From JANYBT01 sp038211475 (GTDB lineage Bacteria > Acidobacteriota > Terriglobia > Terriglobales > Acidobacteriaceae): 7,948 nt of DNA. Shown piece by piece: positions 1-5,534 of the stretch. A program made the translations under genes and the position numbers. The notes under the pieces were generated by a model, which was not told where the DNA came from, did no database searches, and was given only the letters and a program-made list of their open reading frames with translations. The stretch is taken from assembly GCA_038211475.1 (NCBI GenBank), contig JBBQVN010000164.1:1-7948 (forward strand), written 5' to 3'. Within the stretch, counting starts at the first letter, position 1, and each line of letters opens with the position of its first letter.

Positions 1-1
1 T

Positions 2-202
2 CATATTCACCGCCAGCTAGAGCAGTCTTTGAGCGAGGCTGGTAACAGTCTTGAACAACGAGTGCGGGAACGAACCGAGCAACTCGACCGAGCCAATGCC
101 GAGCTTCGCAAACTGTCGGCTCAACTGCTGCAAATGCGAGATGACGAAGCGCGGCGTCTCGCCCGAGAACTGCAAAACCGGGCGGTCGCGGCGGGAGGCT
201 GA
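2..202 (+). pseudogene. Sensor histidine kinase fragment (HisKA_3 type), broken at the H-box
   Basis: The frame is open from the left edge and stops with TGA at 200-202, giving 66 codons. It reads as a coiled linker (LEQRVRERTEQLDRANAEL) followed by LRKLSAQLLQMRDDEARR and LAREL. This is the usual lead-in to the HisKA_3 dimerisation and phospho-acceptor helix of NarX/DegS-like kinases, where RELHD with the phosphorylated His is expected next. Here the codon after REL is CAA (Gln, 173-175), and the similarity ends abruptly in a short missense tail and a stop. The rest of the dimerisation helix and the whole HATPase_c domain are absent. The gene cannot make an active kinase as it stands. The 5' part lies outside the window, so upstream PAS or GAF domains cannot be judged. 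A sequencing or assembly frameshift is the main alternative. Confidence 0.7.
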
Positions 203-643
203 GTTGATGGCTTGCCGAGGCAGCTTCCCATGACTTCAGCATCGCGATCCGCTCACATTCGAGCGCCAACCAAAACGATCATTTCCTTTTCATCGGGACC
301 AGAAGCGGCGTGCCACGTCCCAAATAACTTTTCGACCCGCCTGTCCTCTGCCGCATCTGCTTGCGTTTCAAAACGGTGAGTTACTAGCGAAGAGCGGGGC
401 TCCTGCGACATGAGGTTACGGCGGGTGCGAAGAATGCGAAATAGCTCGAACCAGAGCCCAAAAACCCCGAAGATCGTAGCACAGTTATCGCAGATCGGGC
501 TTTTCCCTGCCAGCCCGTCTCTATTATTGATTTCAAGGGCGGATGGAGTGGTAACGACGGTCAGGGACGATTTCTGATCCTCGCCCGTTCGTACAGAGTC
601 TACCGGATGGACAAGAGGACGTCTCTGGACGACGCTTAAGTAG
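203..643. other. Intergenic stretch without a convincing gene
   Basis: About 440 bases separate the kinase fragment from the receiver gene. A minus-strand frame of 147 codons (696 down to 253) runs through it, but its ATG lies inside the receiver gene, no ribosome binding site precedes it, and I recognise no family. A shorter internal start near 412 would give 52 residues beginning MSQEPRSSLV, also without a visible binding site. No promoter close to consensus was found ahead of the receiver gene. Confidence 0.4.
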
Positions 644-1066
644 ATGAGCTCCCCACCGAGAACTAGGATGCCAGATCGGAGAATTCGCGTTCTCATCGCC
701 GACGATCACCCAATTATCAGGCGAGTGGTGCGCTCTACGTTGGAGCAGCACTCGCATCTGGAAGTTTGCGTTGAAGTGACAGATGGTGCCCAAGCTGTGG
801 AGAAGGCTAAGGAAATAAGGCCGGATGTTGCCGTGCTTAATGTGACCATGCCAGTTATGAATGGCTTGGAGGCTGCGCGTGAGATCAAGACACATGTACC
901 CGAGACCGCAATCGTCATTTTGTCGGCCAATGCGGACAAACATTTCGTTGAGGAAGCCACGATGATAGGGGTGCGAGCGTACGTCGTCAAATCAAAAATG
1001 GGCGCGGCACTCGTTGCGGCCATAGAGGCAGCTTTTCAAGGTAAAGATTTCTTCGTCTTGGAATAG
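644..1066 (+). CDS. Single-domain response regulator (receiver) with Asn at the phospho-site
   Basis: The 140-residue product is one CheY-like receiver domain of NarL/FixJ type with no output domain. The hydrophobic strand RIRVLIADDHPIIRR (residues 13-27) carries the acidic pair D20/D21. The expected phospho-Asp strand reads PDVAVLNVTMPVMNGLEAAR, so position 66 is Asn (codon AAT, 839-841) instead of Asp. The switch Ser is S94 (VILSAN) and the conserved Lys is K116 (YVVKSKMG). The chain ends at FFVLE, where a full NarL protein would continue into a LuxR-type helix-turn-helix. Starts at 644 or 668 (MPDRRIRVLIADD) are both possible; neither has a strong ribosome binding site, and 668 better matches the usual N-terminal length. 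All fold residues are kept, so I treat it as a real gene. Asn suggests phosphorylation-independent action or a decoy, which is inference. The truncated kinase upstream may once have been its partner. Confidence 0.88.
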   Translation: MSSPPRTRMPDRRIRVLIADDHPIIRRVVRSTLEQHSHLEVCVEVTDGAQAVEKAKEIRPDVAVLNVTMPVMNGLEAAREIKTHVPETAIVILSANADKHFVEEATMIGVRAYVVKSKMGAALVAAIEAAFQGKDFFVLE

Positions 1067-1226
1067 CGCAGAAAGCGAAAAGGGGTGTTCGCTGCGATTC
1101 GGCGACATGCTATGCGCGAGAACCGGTGGCCGGTTGTCCAGCAACGTTTCTTCGGCCCACCTTTTTCGGGAGACTGTGACTGTCCGAAACAGGGTTAGTT
1201 TCCATTTTGAAACGAGGAGACCGCTC

Positions 1227-1369
1227 ATGCAGAACACTAGAGTTCTTGGTGTCATCTTGCTTTGGCTGGAGTCAGTTCGGCTGCCACGCTGTGCCACCGC
1301 CAACGCTGGCAGTTTTGCTTCAGGACGCTGATTACGCGTTACGACGATTTGAAGAAGTCGCTAAACTAA
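1227..1369 (+). pseudogene. Possible frameshifted small exported protein
   Basis: ATG 1227 has a good ribosome binding site (GAGGAG, 1213-1218) and begins MQNTRVLGVILL, like the start of a signal peptide, but this frame turns unlikely and stops at 1331. Shifting frame near 1255 continues the signal-like character as LALAGVSSAATLC and runs to TAA at 1367-1369. A third frame (1207-1575) carries a hydrophilic stretch including DADYALRRFEEVAKLKVSPK. No single frame gives a credible protein and I recognise no family. A decayed exported protein is the simplest reading; chance is possible. Confidence 0.25.
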
Positions 1370-1940
1370 AGGTGTCGCCAAAGTATAGCTTCGACCAACA
1401 GTTGGCTGCATCCCAGAGATGCAGATTCGAGGCCAACCGCGAAGCCTTAGACGAGACTCTGAAAAGTCGCCAGGGAAATAAGGCTGGACATAGGCAGGGT
1501 GCAGTCGAAGGGAAAGGGATCGGTCGCTACACTGTTTTCGATTCTTTTCGTCTTGCAGCAAACGGACTCCATTAGCCACAATTTCTCCTCCGACGCTGAA
1601 GACCTCTTTGGAGATTCCCGATTGACCGTCGAGTTTATTGAAATTGCCACTTTGCTCGACAAGTCGGCACAGGCTCTCCTGCCTTTCCTGTATCGGATCA
1701 ATCCAGGTAGCTGGTTGAGAAAGCGACTGGCGAACAGATATGCGGGAGCGGGAAGCGGCTTCTCGGAGGACCGCCATTCGGTTCAAGTAAGAGGATTGTT
1801 TTTAACACGCTCCCACCCAAGGCGCTGTCGTGTTTGTTTCGCACCAACCCATGTACGTCAAGAAAAGTTCCCATCTAAGGCTTTCACCAGATGGTCATCT
1901 CGGCCGGTCGAAACTATGATGGCAAATGTGCGGCATCACC
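1370..1940. other. Region with no recognisable gene
   Basis: Frames are open on both strands here (for example 1499-1954 on plus and 1786-1361 on minus), but they overlap each other, lack convincing ribosome binding sites, and show no motif I recognise. A 6-bp inverted repeat, CCATCT then AGATGG, lies around 1870-1895. The stretch may be decayed coding DNA. Confidence 0.35.
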
Positions 1941-1966
1941 CTTTGTGCAAATGATTTGCGCTCAAA
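1941..1966. promoter_or_regulatory. Nested palindrome upstream of the 2024 operon, possible operator
   Basis: The 13-base palindrome GCAAATGATTTGC (1947-1959) is flanked by CTTTG (1941-1945) and CAAAG (1962-1966), giving a nearly symmetric 26-base site about 60 bases before the GTG start at 2024. The motif GCAAATG also occurs once more at 1922-1928. The one-base centre makes a DNA-binding site more likely than an RNA hairpin. No matching regulator can be named from the sequence. Confidence 0.3.
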
Positions 1967-2010
1967 GGAAATGCCCACGGCCACCAGATCCTAACGCCCC
2001 CAATTCTAAC

Positions 2011-2017
2011 AAGGAGG
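2011..2017 (+). promoter_or_regulatory. Ribosome binding site fixing a GTG start
   Basis: AAGGAGG, a full match to the anti-16S core, lies six bases before GTG 2024. No ATG is available nearby in this frame, so this site decides the start. Confidence 0.85.
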
Positions 2018-2023
2018 AATACA

Positions 2024-2440
2024 GTGAACGACTACAATAAGGAACCCGGTTCTCTAAACAAGGGGGAATCCTTCGGAGTCTCCACCCCGTCAGCCACCGG
2101 AATCAAAGACCAAATTGCCGACAAAGCTTCGGAAGCGAGGGACAAAGTCGCGGAACTGGGAGGCAAAGCTGTCGACAAGGTTGACGGCTCGCGGGAATCA
2201 GCTGCCGGAGTCTTGGACAATACCGCCGCATCATTGCATTCTAGTGGCGACAAGTTATCTGAGGCCGCCCATTCCGCCGCAGGTTCGGTGGAAGCGACTG
2301 CAGACTACGTTCGTCGGACTGACTTGAAGGGCATGGCCGCGGACGTGCAGGACATCGTCAAGCGGTATCCCGGACAGGCCTTAGCGGCAGCGGCCATTCT
2401 GGGATTCCTGGTGGCCCGAAGTCTTCTTAGCAACGATTAA
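2024..2440 (+). CDS. Small membrane-anchored coiled protein (DUF883/ElaB-YqjD-like)
   Basis: This 138-residue protein starts at GTG behind a very strong ribosome binding site. Residues 1-25 are polar and probably disordered. Residues 27-112 form an Ala/Lys/Glu/Asp-rich amphipathic helical region (KDQIADKASEARDKVAEL and similar) of the kind seen in DUF883, CsbD-like and LEA-like stress proteins. The C-terminus has RYPGQALAAAAILGFLVARS, a single membrane anchor at about 117-134, in the same arrangement as ElaB/YqjD, which tether to the inner membrane. It is first in a tight set with the holin-like stump (24-base gap) and the DUF3618 gene, a familiar order for envelope stress cassettes. Function is inferred from family context: membrane-associated stress protection, possibly ribosome or membrane tethering. 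An upstream palindrome may regulate it. Confidence 0.85.
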   Translation: MNDYNKEPGSLNKGESFGVSTPSATGIKDQIADKASEARDKVAELGGKAVDKVDGSRESAAGVLDNTAASLHSSGDKLSEAAHSAAGSVEATADYVRRTDLKGMAADVQDIVKRYPGQALAAAAILGFLVARSLLSND

Positions 2441-2464
2441 ATCGGCTATTGTGGAGGAATGAGC

Positions 2465-2602
2465 ATGGCAGCACCCCAAATTCAGCGGTCCGTTCGCGAG
2501 GTCTTGCAGGATATCCATAAACAACTTGCAACAATGTTCCATGGACAACACAACAAACCAAATAGAACGGCATATTCAGGAAACCCGAGACGATCTGTGT
2601 AG
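2465..2602 (+). pseudogene. 5' stump of a holin-III/DUF1469-like membrane protein gene
   Basis: A good ribosome binding site (GGAGGA, 2453-2458) precedes ATG 2465. The product begins MAAPQIQRSVREVLQDI, resembling the N-terminal end of the putative Actinobacterial holin-X / phage holin superfamily III (DUF1469, YqjE-like) proteins that commonly sit between DUF883-like and DUF3618 genes. After about 17 residues the match stops. The frame passes through HKQLATMFHGQHN and ends at TAG 2600-2602 inside the next gene, 45 codons in all. The expected hydrophobic membrane hairpins, roughly 100 residues, are missing. An internal deletion joining the stump to the start of the DUF3618 gene explains this best. 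The family call rests on a short stretch and on gene order. Confidence 0.55.
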
Positions 2603-2888
2603 TAACTTCCGCGAGTTGGAGGACAAGGTGAAGTCTGCCGTGGACTGGCGCGTTCAGTTCAAGGAGCGTCCCATGACTTTGGTGGCTCTCGCATTCGGCG
2701 GAGGCGTACTGGTTTCTGCGCTCCTGCCAGCCGACCGACCGTCGGGCAGACGGTATTCCGGAAGCGGGACACCGGAGACTGCCACCTCAAGCCACGCTAT
2801 GCAGGGATTCTCGCCCTCGAATAGCGCGGCCAGGCACACGCTGGAAGTGTGGGACGCGTTCGAGGGCGCTCTTATCGGGCTACTATGA
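2541..2888 (+). CDS. DUF3618 membrane protein, C-terminus probably lost by frameshift
   Basis: From ATG 2541 the product has 115 residues. The N-terminal motif QIERHIQETRDDLCSNFREL (7-26) and the following DKVKSAVDWRVQFKERP are the DUF3618 signature. One membrane segment follows at about 46-62 (TLVALAFGGGVLVSALL). A Ser/Gly-rich linker then leads to VWDAFEGALIGLL and TGA at 2886. Relatives I recall continue past the GALIG motif into a short tail with a PGF motif. That tail appears here in another frame (2882-2944: VIAKLLPGFIHQG, then TAA), which points to a small indel near 2880. There is no good ribosome binding site before 2541; an in-frame TTG at 2526 is an alternative start. Loss of the site fits the deletion in the gene upstream. 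The protein is probably a membrane partner of the 2024 product; its exact role is unknown. Confidence 0.75.
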   Translation: MDNTTNQIERHIQETRDDLCSNFRELEDKVKSAVDWRVQFKERPMTLVALAFGGGVLVSALLPADRPSGRRYSGSGTPETATSSHAMQGFSPSNSAARHTLEVWDAFEGALIGLL

Positions 2889-2944
2889 TTAAGCTCACAG
2901 GAGTCATTGCAAAATTGCTCCCCGGCTTCATTCACCAAGGCTAA

Positions 2945-3171
2945 AGGCTCTAACGGCTCCTGGCCGGTCGCTCTAAGGCGCCAGTTACACAACGTTTAAG
3001 CGCACATGATCGACGCTGATGTAGCCGAAGCGGTGGAAGGGGGAGGTTTCCCTTCCACTTGATTTCCATCGGCTGCGCCGGCTGGACCGCAGGGAATCGG
3101 CTCTCTCATTCGCGGGACACGGAACCCACTAAGAGCGCCACTCCCGGAGACTGTCCCCCGGCCCCAAACCC
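2945..3171. other. Non-coding stretch before the orphan promoter
   Basis: No plausible coding frame or RNA gene is visible here. A 62-codon minus-strand frame (3184 to 2996) has no ribosome binding site or recognisable motif. The stretch separates the end of the envelope cassette from the promoter at 3172. Confidence 0.4.
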
Positions 3172-3200
3172 TTGACAGCCACACGTGCCGGGCCTATTCT
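3172..3200 (+). promoter_or_regulatory. Sigma-70-type promoter
   Basis: TTGACA (3172-3177, perfect -35) is separated by exactly 17 bases from TATTCT (3195-3200, four of six to the -10 consensus). Transcription would start near 3206-3208. No credible coding start follows, and a terminator-like hairpin lies within about 35 bases, so this promoter seems to drive a short RNA, or it is a leftover of a lost gene. Confidence 0.6.
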
Positions 3201-3206
3201 TTTAGA

Positions 3207-3280
3207 CAATCTGCATTAAGCCTGTAGTGAGGGGAAGGCTGCAAACACTCTGAGAGAGGCCAGTCTTCCCTTCAGTTTTT
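3207..3280 (+). ncRNA. Candidate small RNA, about 75 nt
   Basis: The proposed transcript runs from the start site predicted by the 3172 promoter to the end of the T-run at 3280. It has a short single-stranded 5' part and then a 12-bp stem (3230-3241 with 3261-3272) holding a 19-base loop. The loop contains a small internal hairpin (CTCT at 3248-3251 with AGAG at 3255-3258). It contains no ORF with a ribosome binding site and matches no RNA family I recognise. It lies next to an IS3 remnant, so a transposon-derived or outward-reading transcript is possible. The existence of the RNA is inference. Confidence 0.4.
3230..3280 (+). terminator. Rho-independent-like terminator with long loop
   Basis: The arms 3230-3241 and 3261-3272 pair over 12 positions with two G-U wobbles and no mismatch, and TTTTT follows at 3276-3280 after three bases. 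The 19-base loop is longer than usual. It would stop transcription from the 3172 promoter. Confidence 0.5.
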
Positions 3281-3292
3281 CCCACAAGTTCA

Positions 3293-3619
3293 AACGGGGC
3301 CACTACCTTGCGCCACCGACGCTCCACCTACAACGAGGCCGCTCCGGCCTTACAAGTTTCTCGAGGCCAGGTCCTTTAGCACCTGTTTCGCCGGCGACAG
3401 CTCCGCCACCAACCGCTTCAGCCGCAACTTCTCCTTCTGCAGATCCTTCAACCGCTGGGTTTGCTGTAGCTTCAGCCGGCCGTACCCCTTCGGCCGGCTA
3501 TAGTAGGCCTGCACCGTGACGGCAGCTTCCTTGCCGGGTTGTGCAGCAGTCTTTCCGTTTGCGATGCTCACTTCAATCTGGCGCAGCATAGTCACGATTT
3601 GCTCTGGCTTTACCTCTGC
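3293..3619 (-). mobile_element. Remnant of an IS3-family insertion sequence
   Basis: The minus strand carries a nearly full OrfA followed directly by a short relic of OrfB. Just after the OrfA stop (plus 3350-3352), one frame reads RPERPRCRWSVGGAR before a stop. It resembles the usual OrfB opening SPERRRRAVEHVRRK, with substitutions and at least one indel. The DDE catalytic domain of OrfB, about 250 residues, is entirely missing. I could not identify the terminal inverted repeats or a target duplication, so the borders given cover only recognisable coding remains. The element cannot move by itself. Confidence 0.7.
3350..3595 (-). pseudogene. IS3-family transposase OrfA, degenerate
   Basis: The 81-residue frame begins TMLRQIEVSIANGKTAAQ, the N-terminal helix-turn-helix region of IS3-family OrfA proteins of the IS407/IS2-like kind, and ends with the leucine-zipper block RLKDLQKEKLRLKRLVAEL then KQVLKDLASRNL. 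Changes in the middle (for example YYSRPKGYG where YYRWRKEYG is usual, and AVTVQAYY) suggest relaxed selection. In-frame similarity extends upstream to KPEQIV (to about 3616), but no ATG is present there and the codon before Lys is GTA, so the original start codon may be mutated. In a working element OrfA binds the ends and is joined to OrfB by programmed -1 frameshifting; the OrfB part is lost here. Confidence 0.75.
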
Positions 3620-3635
3620 ATTGGCATGACCAGCT

Positions 3636-3655
3636 GTTACAGATTTCGCTGTAAC
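3636..3655. repeat. Perfect 7-bp inverted repeat
   Basis: GTTACAG (3636-3642) and CTGTAAC (3649-3655) are perfect inverted copies separated by six bases. The pair lies just upstream of the OrfA remnant in its direction of reading, inside a wider TGAC...GTCA frame (about 3627-3659). It could be a regulator site or part of the insertion-sequence end. Confidence 0.45.
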
Positions 3656-3681
3656 GTCATGTCAAAGAGGTTTTTCGCGCT

Positions 3682-3700
3682 AGAATCGGCTAACGATTCT
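3682..3700. repeat. Second perfect 7-bp inverted repeat
   Basis: AGAATCG (3682-3688) and CGATTCT (3694-3700) are separated by five bases. No T-run follows on either strand, so it is not a typical terminator. It lies 27 bases after the first inverted repeat. Confidence 0.4.
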
Positions 3701-3710
3701 GTCGGAAGGC

Positions 3711-3773
3711 GGAGGAGGAGACATGATCCACTGCCGAAAGAAAGCCCGCGGCATGGAGCCACGGGCTGGTTGA
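3711..3773 (+). other. Strong ribosome-binding motif with a 16-codon ORF
   Basis: GGAGGAGGAG (3711-3720) precedes ATG 3723, which opens MIHCRKKARGMEPRAG and stops at TGA 3771-3773. The ORF overlaps the terminator of the convergent gene. It may be the stump of a gene lost by rearrangement, a leader peptide, or chance. I see no family. Confidence 0.18.
3736..3767 (-). terminator. Rho-independent terminator of the propeller gene
   Basis: On the minus strand a 10-bp stem (AGCCCGTGGC with GCCGCGGGCT, one G-U pair, five-base loop) is followed by TTTCTTTC. The stem begins 29 bases after the stop codon of the 3796-5289 gene, exactly where its transcript should end. Confidence 0.75.
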
Positions 3774-3795
3774 AGCGAGTTGGAAAGCGACGGCG

Positions 3796-5289
3796 TTAGC
3801 GTACGCGAAGTCCGCCCACCTCATCTTGGGACACGTTGGTACGCATATCCATCCAAGCGTGGCGCAGAGTTGTGCTGGCCCAAACGTTGGTGGAATAATC
3901 CCCCATGAAGGCGCCGCCGAAGCCATCTTTAGTGGTGTCAGACAGTATCGAGGTTTCCGGAGTGTTGATAGTGAACGTGGCACCTCCGTTCAATGATGCA
4001 GCTACAAATGGCTGATATTTTTTGTTGGCGGGGTCATTGCGGCGGTCAAACCAAGTGACCCCAACTTGCCCGCGGGAGCCCACATTGACCCAAGCGAAGA
4101 ATTGGTCGTTGACGACCGTGGTCGGGGAGACCCTCACCGGTGCGCTCCAAGTGGTTCCACCATCGGTGGAGTGAACTACCTGGACTACTAACTGAGTGCC
4201 GACATAGTTGTACATGATGGAGTACAAAGTGCCGTTGCGGGAAAGGCCACTGGCGTCCACGGCGATCGCCGGGACGTTGCTGAGCCGTTCGCTGGTATTG
4301 GGAATGCAGCCATAAAACGCGCCGCAGCTGTCCGGAGCCAAGGTGACGCTGGTCATGATGCTCGGGGTGGACCAGGTAACCCCGCCATTGGTGGATTTGG
4401 AGAACATAATGTTCGCTACCGTGCCGCCACAATCGCCGGTGGTGCCATTGGCCGGGCAACGCATCCAGCTCAGGTAAATAGTGCCGTCACGACCGACCGC
4501 CAGGTCGCTGAACTGGTCCACATTGTTGGGGAAAATCTGCCGGGTATCTACCGCCAGCGTCGTCCAGGTTGCACCCTGGTCGCGTGAATAGGAGAATCCG
4601 ATTTCGCTGTCGCTATTGGTGGCAAATTGGGTGGTGGAAATGTAGATGCTGTTTACGAAAGGACTGTTCTTGTTAGTATCAATTTCCATCCACGGCTTGT
4701 CCACCACGCCGCCCAGCAGATTGGTGGCTGAGGTGAAAGGAGCACCCAAAGTCACTCCGCCGTCAGTAGACTTGGAGAGCACGATGACGCTCGTCGCGCC
4801 CGTGAGATCAATCCCGCCGGCAAACGCGTTGCCCAACCGGTCATAGCCTACAATGGGATCGCCAGCGCCACTCTTGCGCGATTCCACCGCCAGGCAATTC
4901 CGGGTCCAGGTAGTACCGCCGTCGCTGCTTGCAAAAAAACCCTGCAACGAAGAGCAGTTGTAGTCGTTCCCTCCGGTAAGCAATTGGTTGGAGTTTAAAG
5001 GATTCGCCGCAATGGGGTCTTCGTTGACCGGATTATTGCCGCCTTCTGAGGCTTGGGTCTCAGGCACAACGCAGGGGGCTGGACTGCAGGTGAGATTAAA
5101 GGGATTGGAGTAGCCGAAGCCCTGATTGGGGGTGATCCGGCCCGCCGAAATGGCACGTTGCATTAGCACTCCGCCGGAATAAGGAAGTTTTTCCAGGGGC
5201 GAGGTTTGTGCTACTGCTGACGCTAGGGAGACCACCAATGTGGCCGCAACGAGAAGAGCGAGCAAAGAAAACGTAGATTTATGTGCCAA
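3796..5289 (-). CDS. Secreted six-Asp-box (BNR repeat) beta-propeller protein
   Basis: From TTG 5289 the precursor has 497 residues. Residues 1-27 are a classic signal peptide (basic MAHK, hydrophobic SLLALLVAATLVVSLASA, cleavage after AVA), so the protein is exported. Six Asp-box motifs of S-x-D/N-x-G-x-T-W/F type follow at about 122-128, 174-181, 235-242, 299-306, 374-381 and 432-439 (for example SSDGGTTW, STDGGTTW, STNGGVTW), evenly placed as blades of a sialidase-type propeller. Motifs common in exported BNR proteins are also present: DKPWMEID, WFDRRNDP and GDYSTNVWA. I do not see the FRIP motif and arginine triad of true sialidases, so substrate and catalysis are unknown; glycan binding or extracellular adhesion is a guess. 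The same frame is open up to GTG 5397, which would add 36 residues ahead of the signal peptide, but that start lacks a ribosome binding site. A terminator lies just downstream. No partner gene is adjacent. Confidence 0.9.
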   Translation of the reverse strand: MAHKSTFSLLALLVAATLVVSLASAVAQTSPLEKLPYSGGVLMQRAISAGRITPNQGFGYSNPFNLTCSPAPCVVPETQASEGGNNPVNEDPIAANPLNSNQLLTGGNDYNCSSLQGFFASSDGGTTWTRNCLAVESRKSGAGDPIVGYDRLGNAFAGGIDLTGATSVIVLSKSTDGGVTLGAPFTSATNLLGGVVDKPWMEIDTNKNSPFVNSIYISTTQFATNSDSEIGFSYSRDQGATWTTLAVDTRQIFPNNVDQFSDLAVGRDGTIYLSWMRCPANGTTGDCGGTVANIMFSKSTNGGVTWSTPSIMTSVTLAPDSCGAFYGCIPNTSERLSNVPAIAVDASGLSRNGTLYSIMYNYVGTQLVVQVVHSTDGGTTWSAPVRVSPTTVVNDQFFAWVNVGSRGQVGVTWFDRRNDPANKKYQPFVAASLNGGATFTINTPETSILSDTTKDGFGGAFMGDYSTNVWASTTLRHAWMDMRTNVSQDEVGGLRVR

Positions 5290-5296
5290 AGCTAAT

Positions 5297-5301
5297 CTCC
5301 T
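5297..5301 (-). promoter_or_regulatory. Ribosome binding site deciding a TTG start
   Basis: AGGAG on the minus strand lies seven bases before TTG 5289 and places the signal peptide at the very N-terminus. A possible -10 (TAGAAT, plus 5352-5357) with a weak -35 (TTCGGA, plus 5375-5380, spacer 17) would start transcription near 5345, downstream of the alternative GTG at 5397. Both point to the TTG start. Confidence 0.7.
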
Positions 5302-5534
5302 GTTACTGATTTTGAAGAGGCGACGGTTGGCCCACCTCCCCAGAGAACTAAATTCTACTTTGGAGTTTCTAGGATCCGAACCCAAGAAACTGTTCACTAT
5401 TGCTCAACCGACTCATTTTCACATCGTTTCCCCTATTTTAGTTGATCGTGCATTCCCGTGCGCTCGTTTGCGTAAGGTTTCTTGACAAAGCGGCCTGCGC
5501 CACGTAAGTCCATTGTTTTCATCAGATCCTACAC

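Noticed and set aside
253..696. Minus-strand frame of 147 codons opposite the receiver gene's start
   Set aside because: Start lies inside a well-supported gene, there is no ribosome binding site, and no family is recognisable.
1361..1786. Minus-strand frame of 141 codons
   Set aside because: It overlaps plus-strand frames of equal length, has no ribosome binding site, and composition and motifs give no support.
4046..4459. Second minus-strand frame of 137 codons inside the propeller gene
   Set aside because: It is a shifted reading of the repetitive Asp-box region, rich in His, Trp and Gln as expected of a shadow frame.
5482..5510. TTGACA with 17-base spacer to TAAGTC on the plus strand
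   Set aside because: The -10 matches only two of six positions and no gene with support follows.
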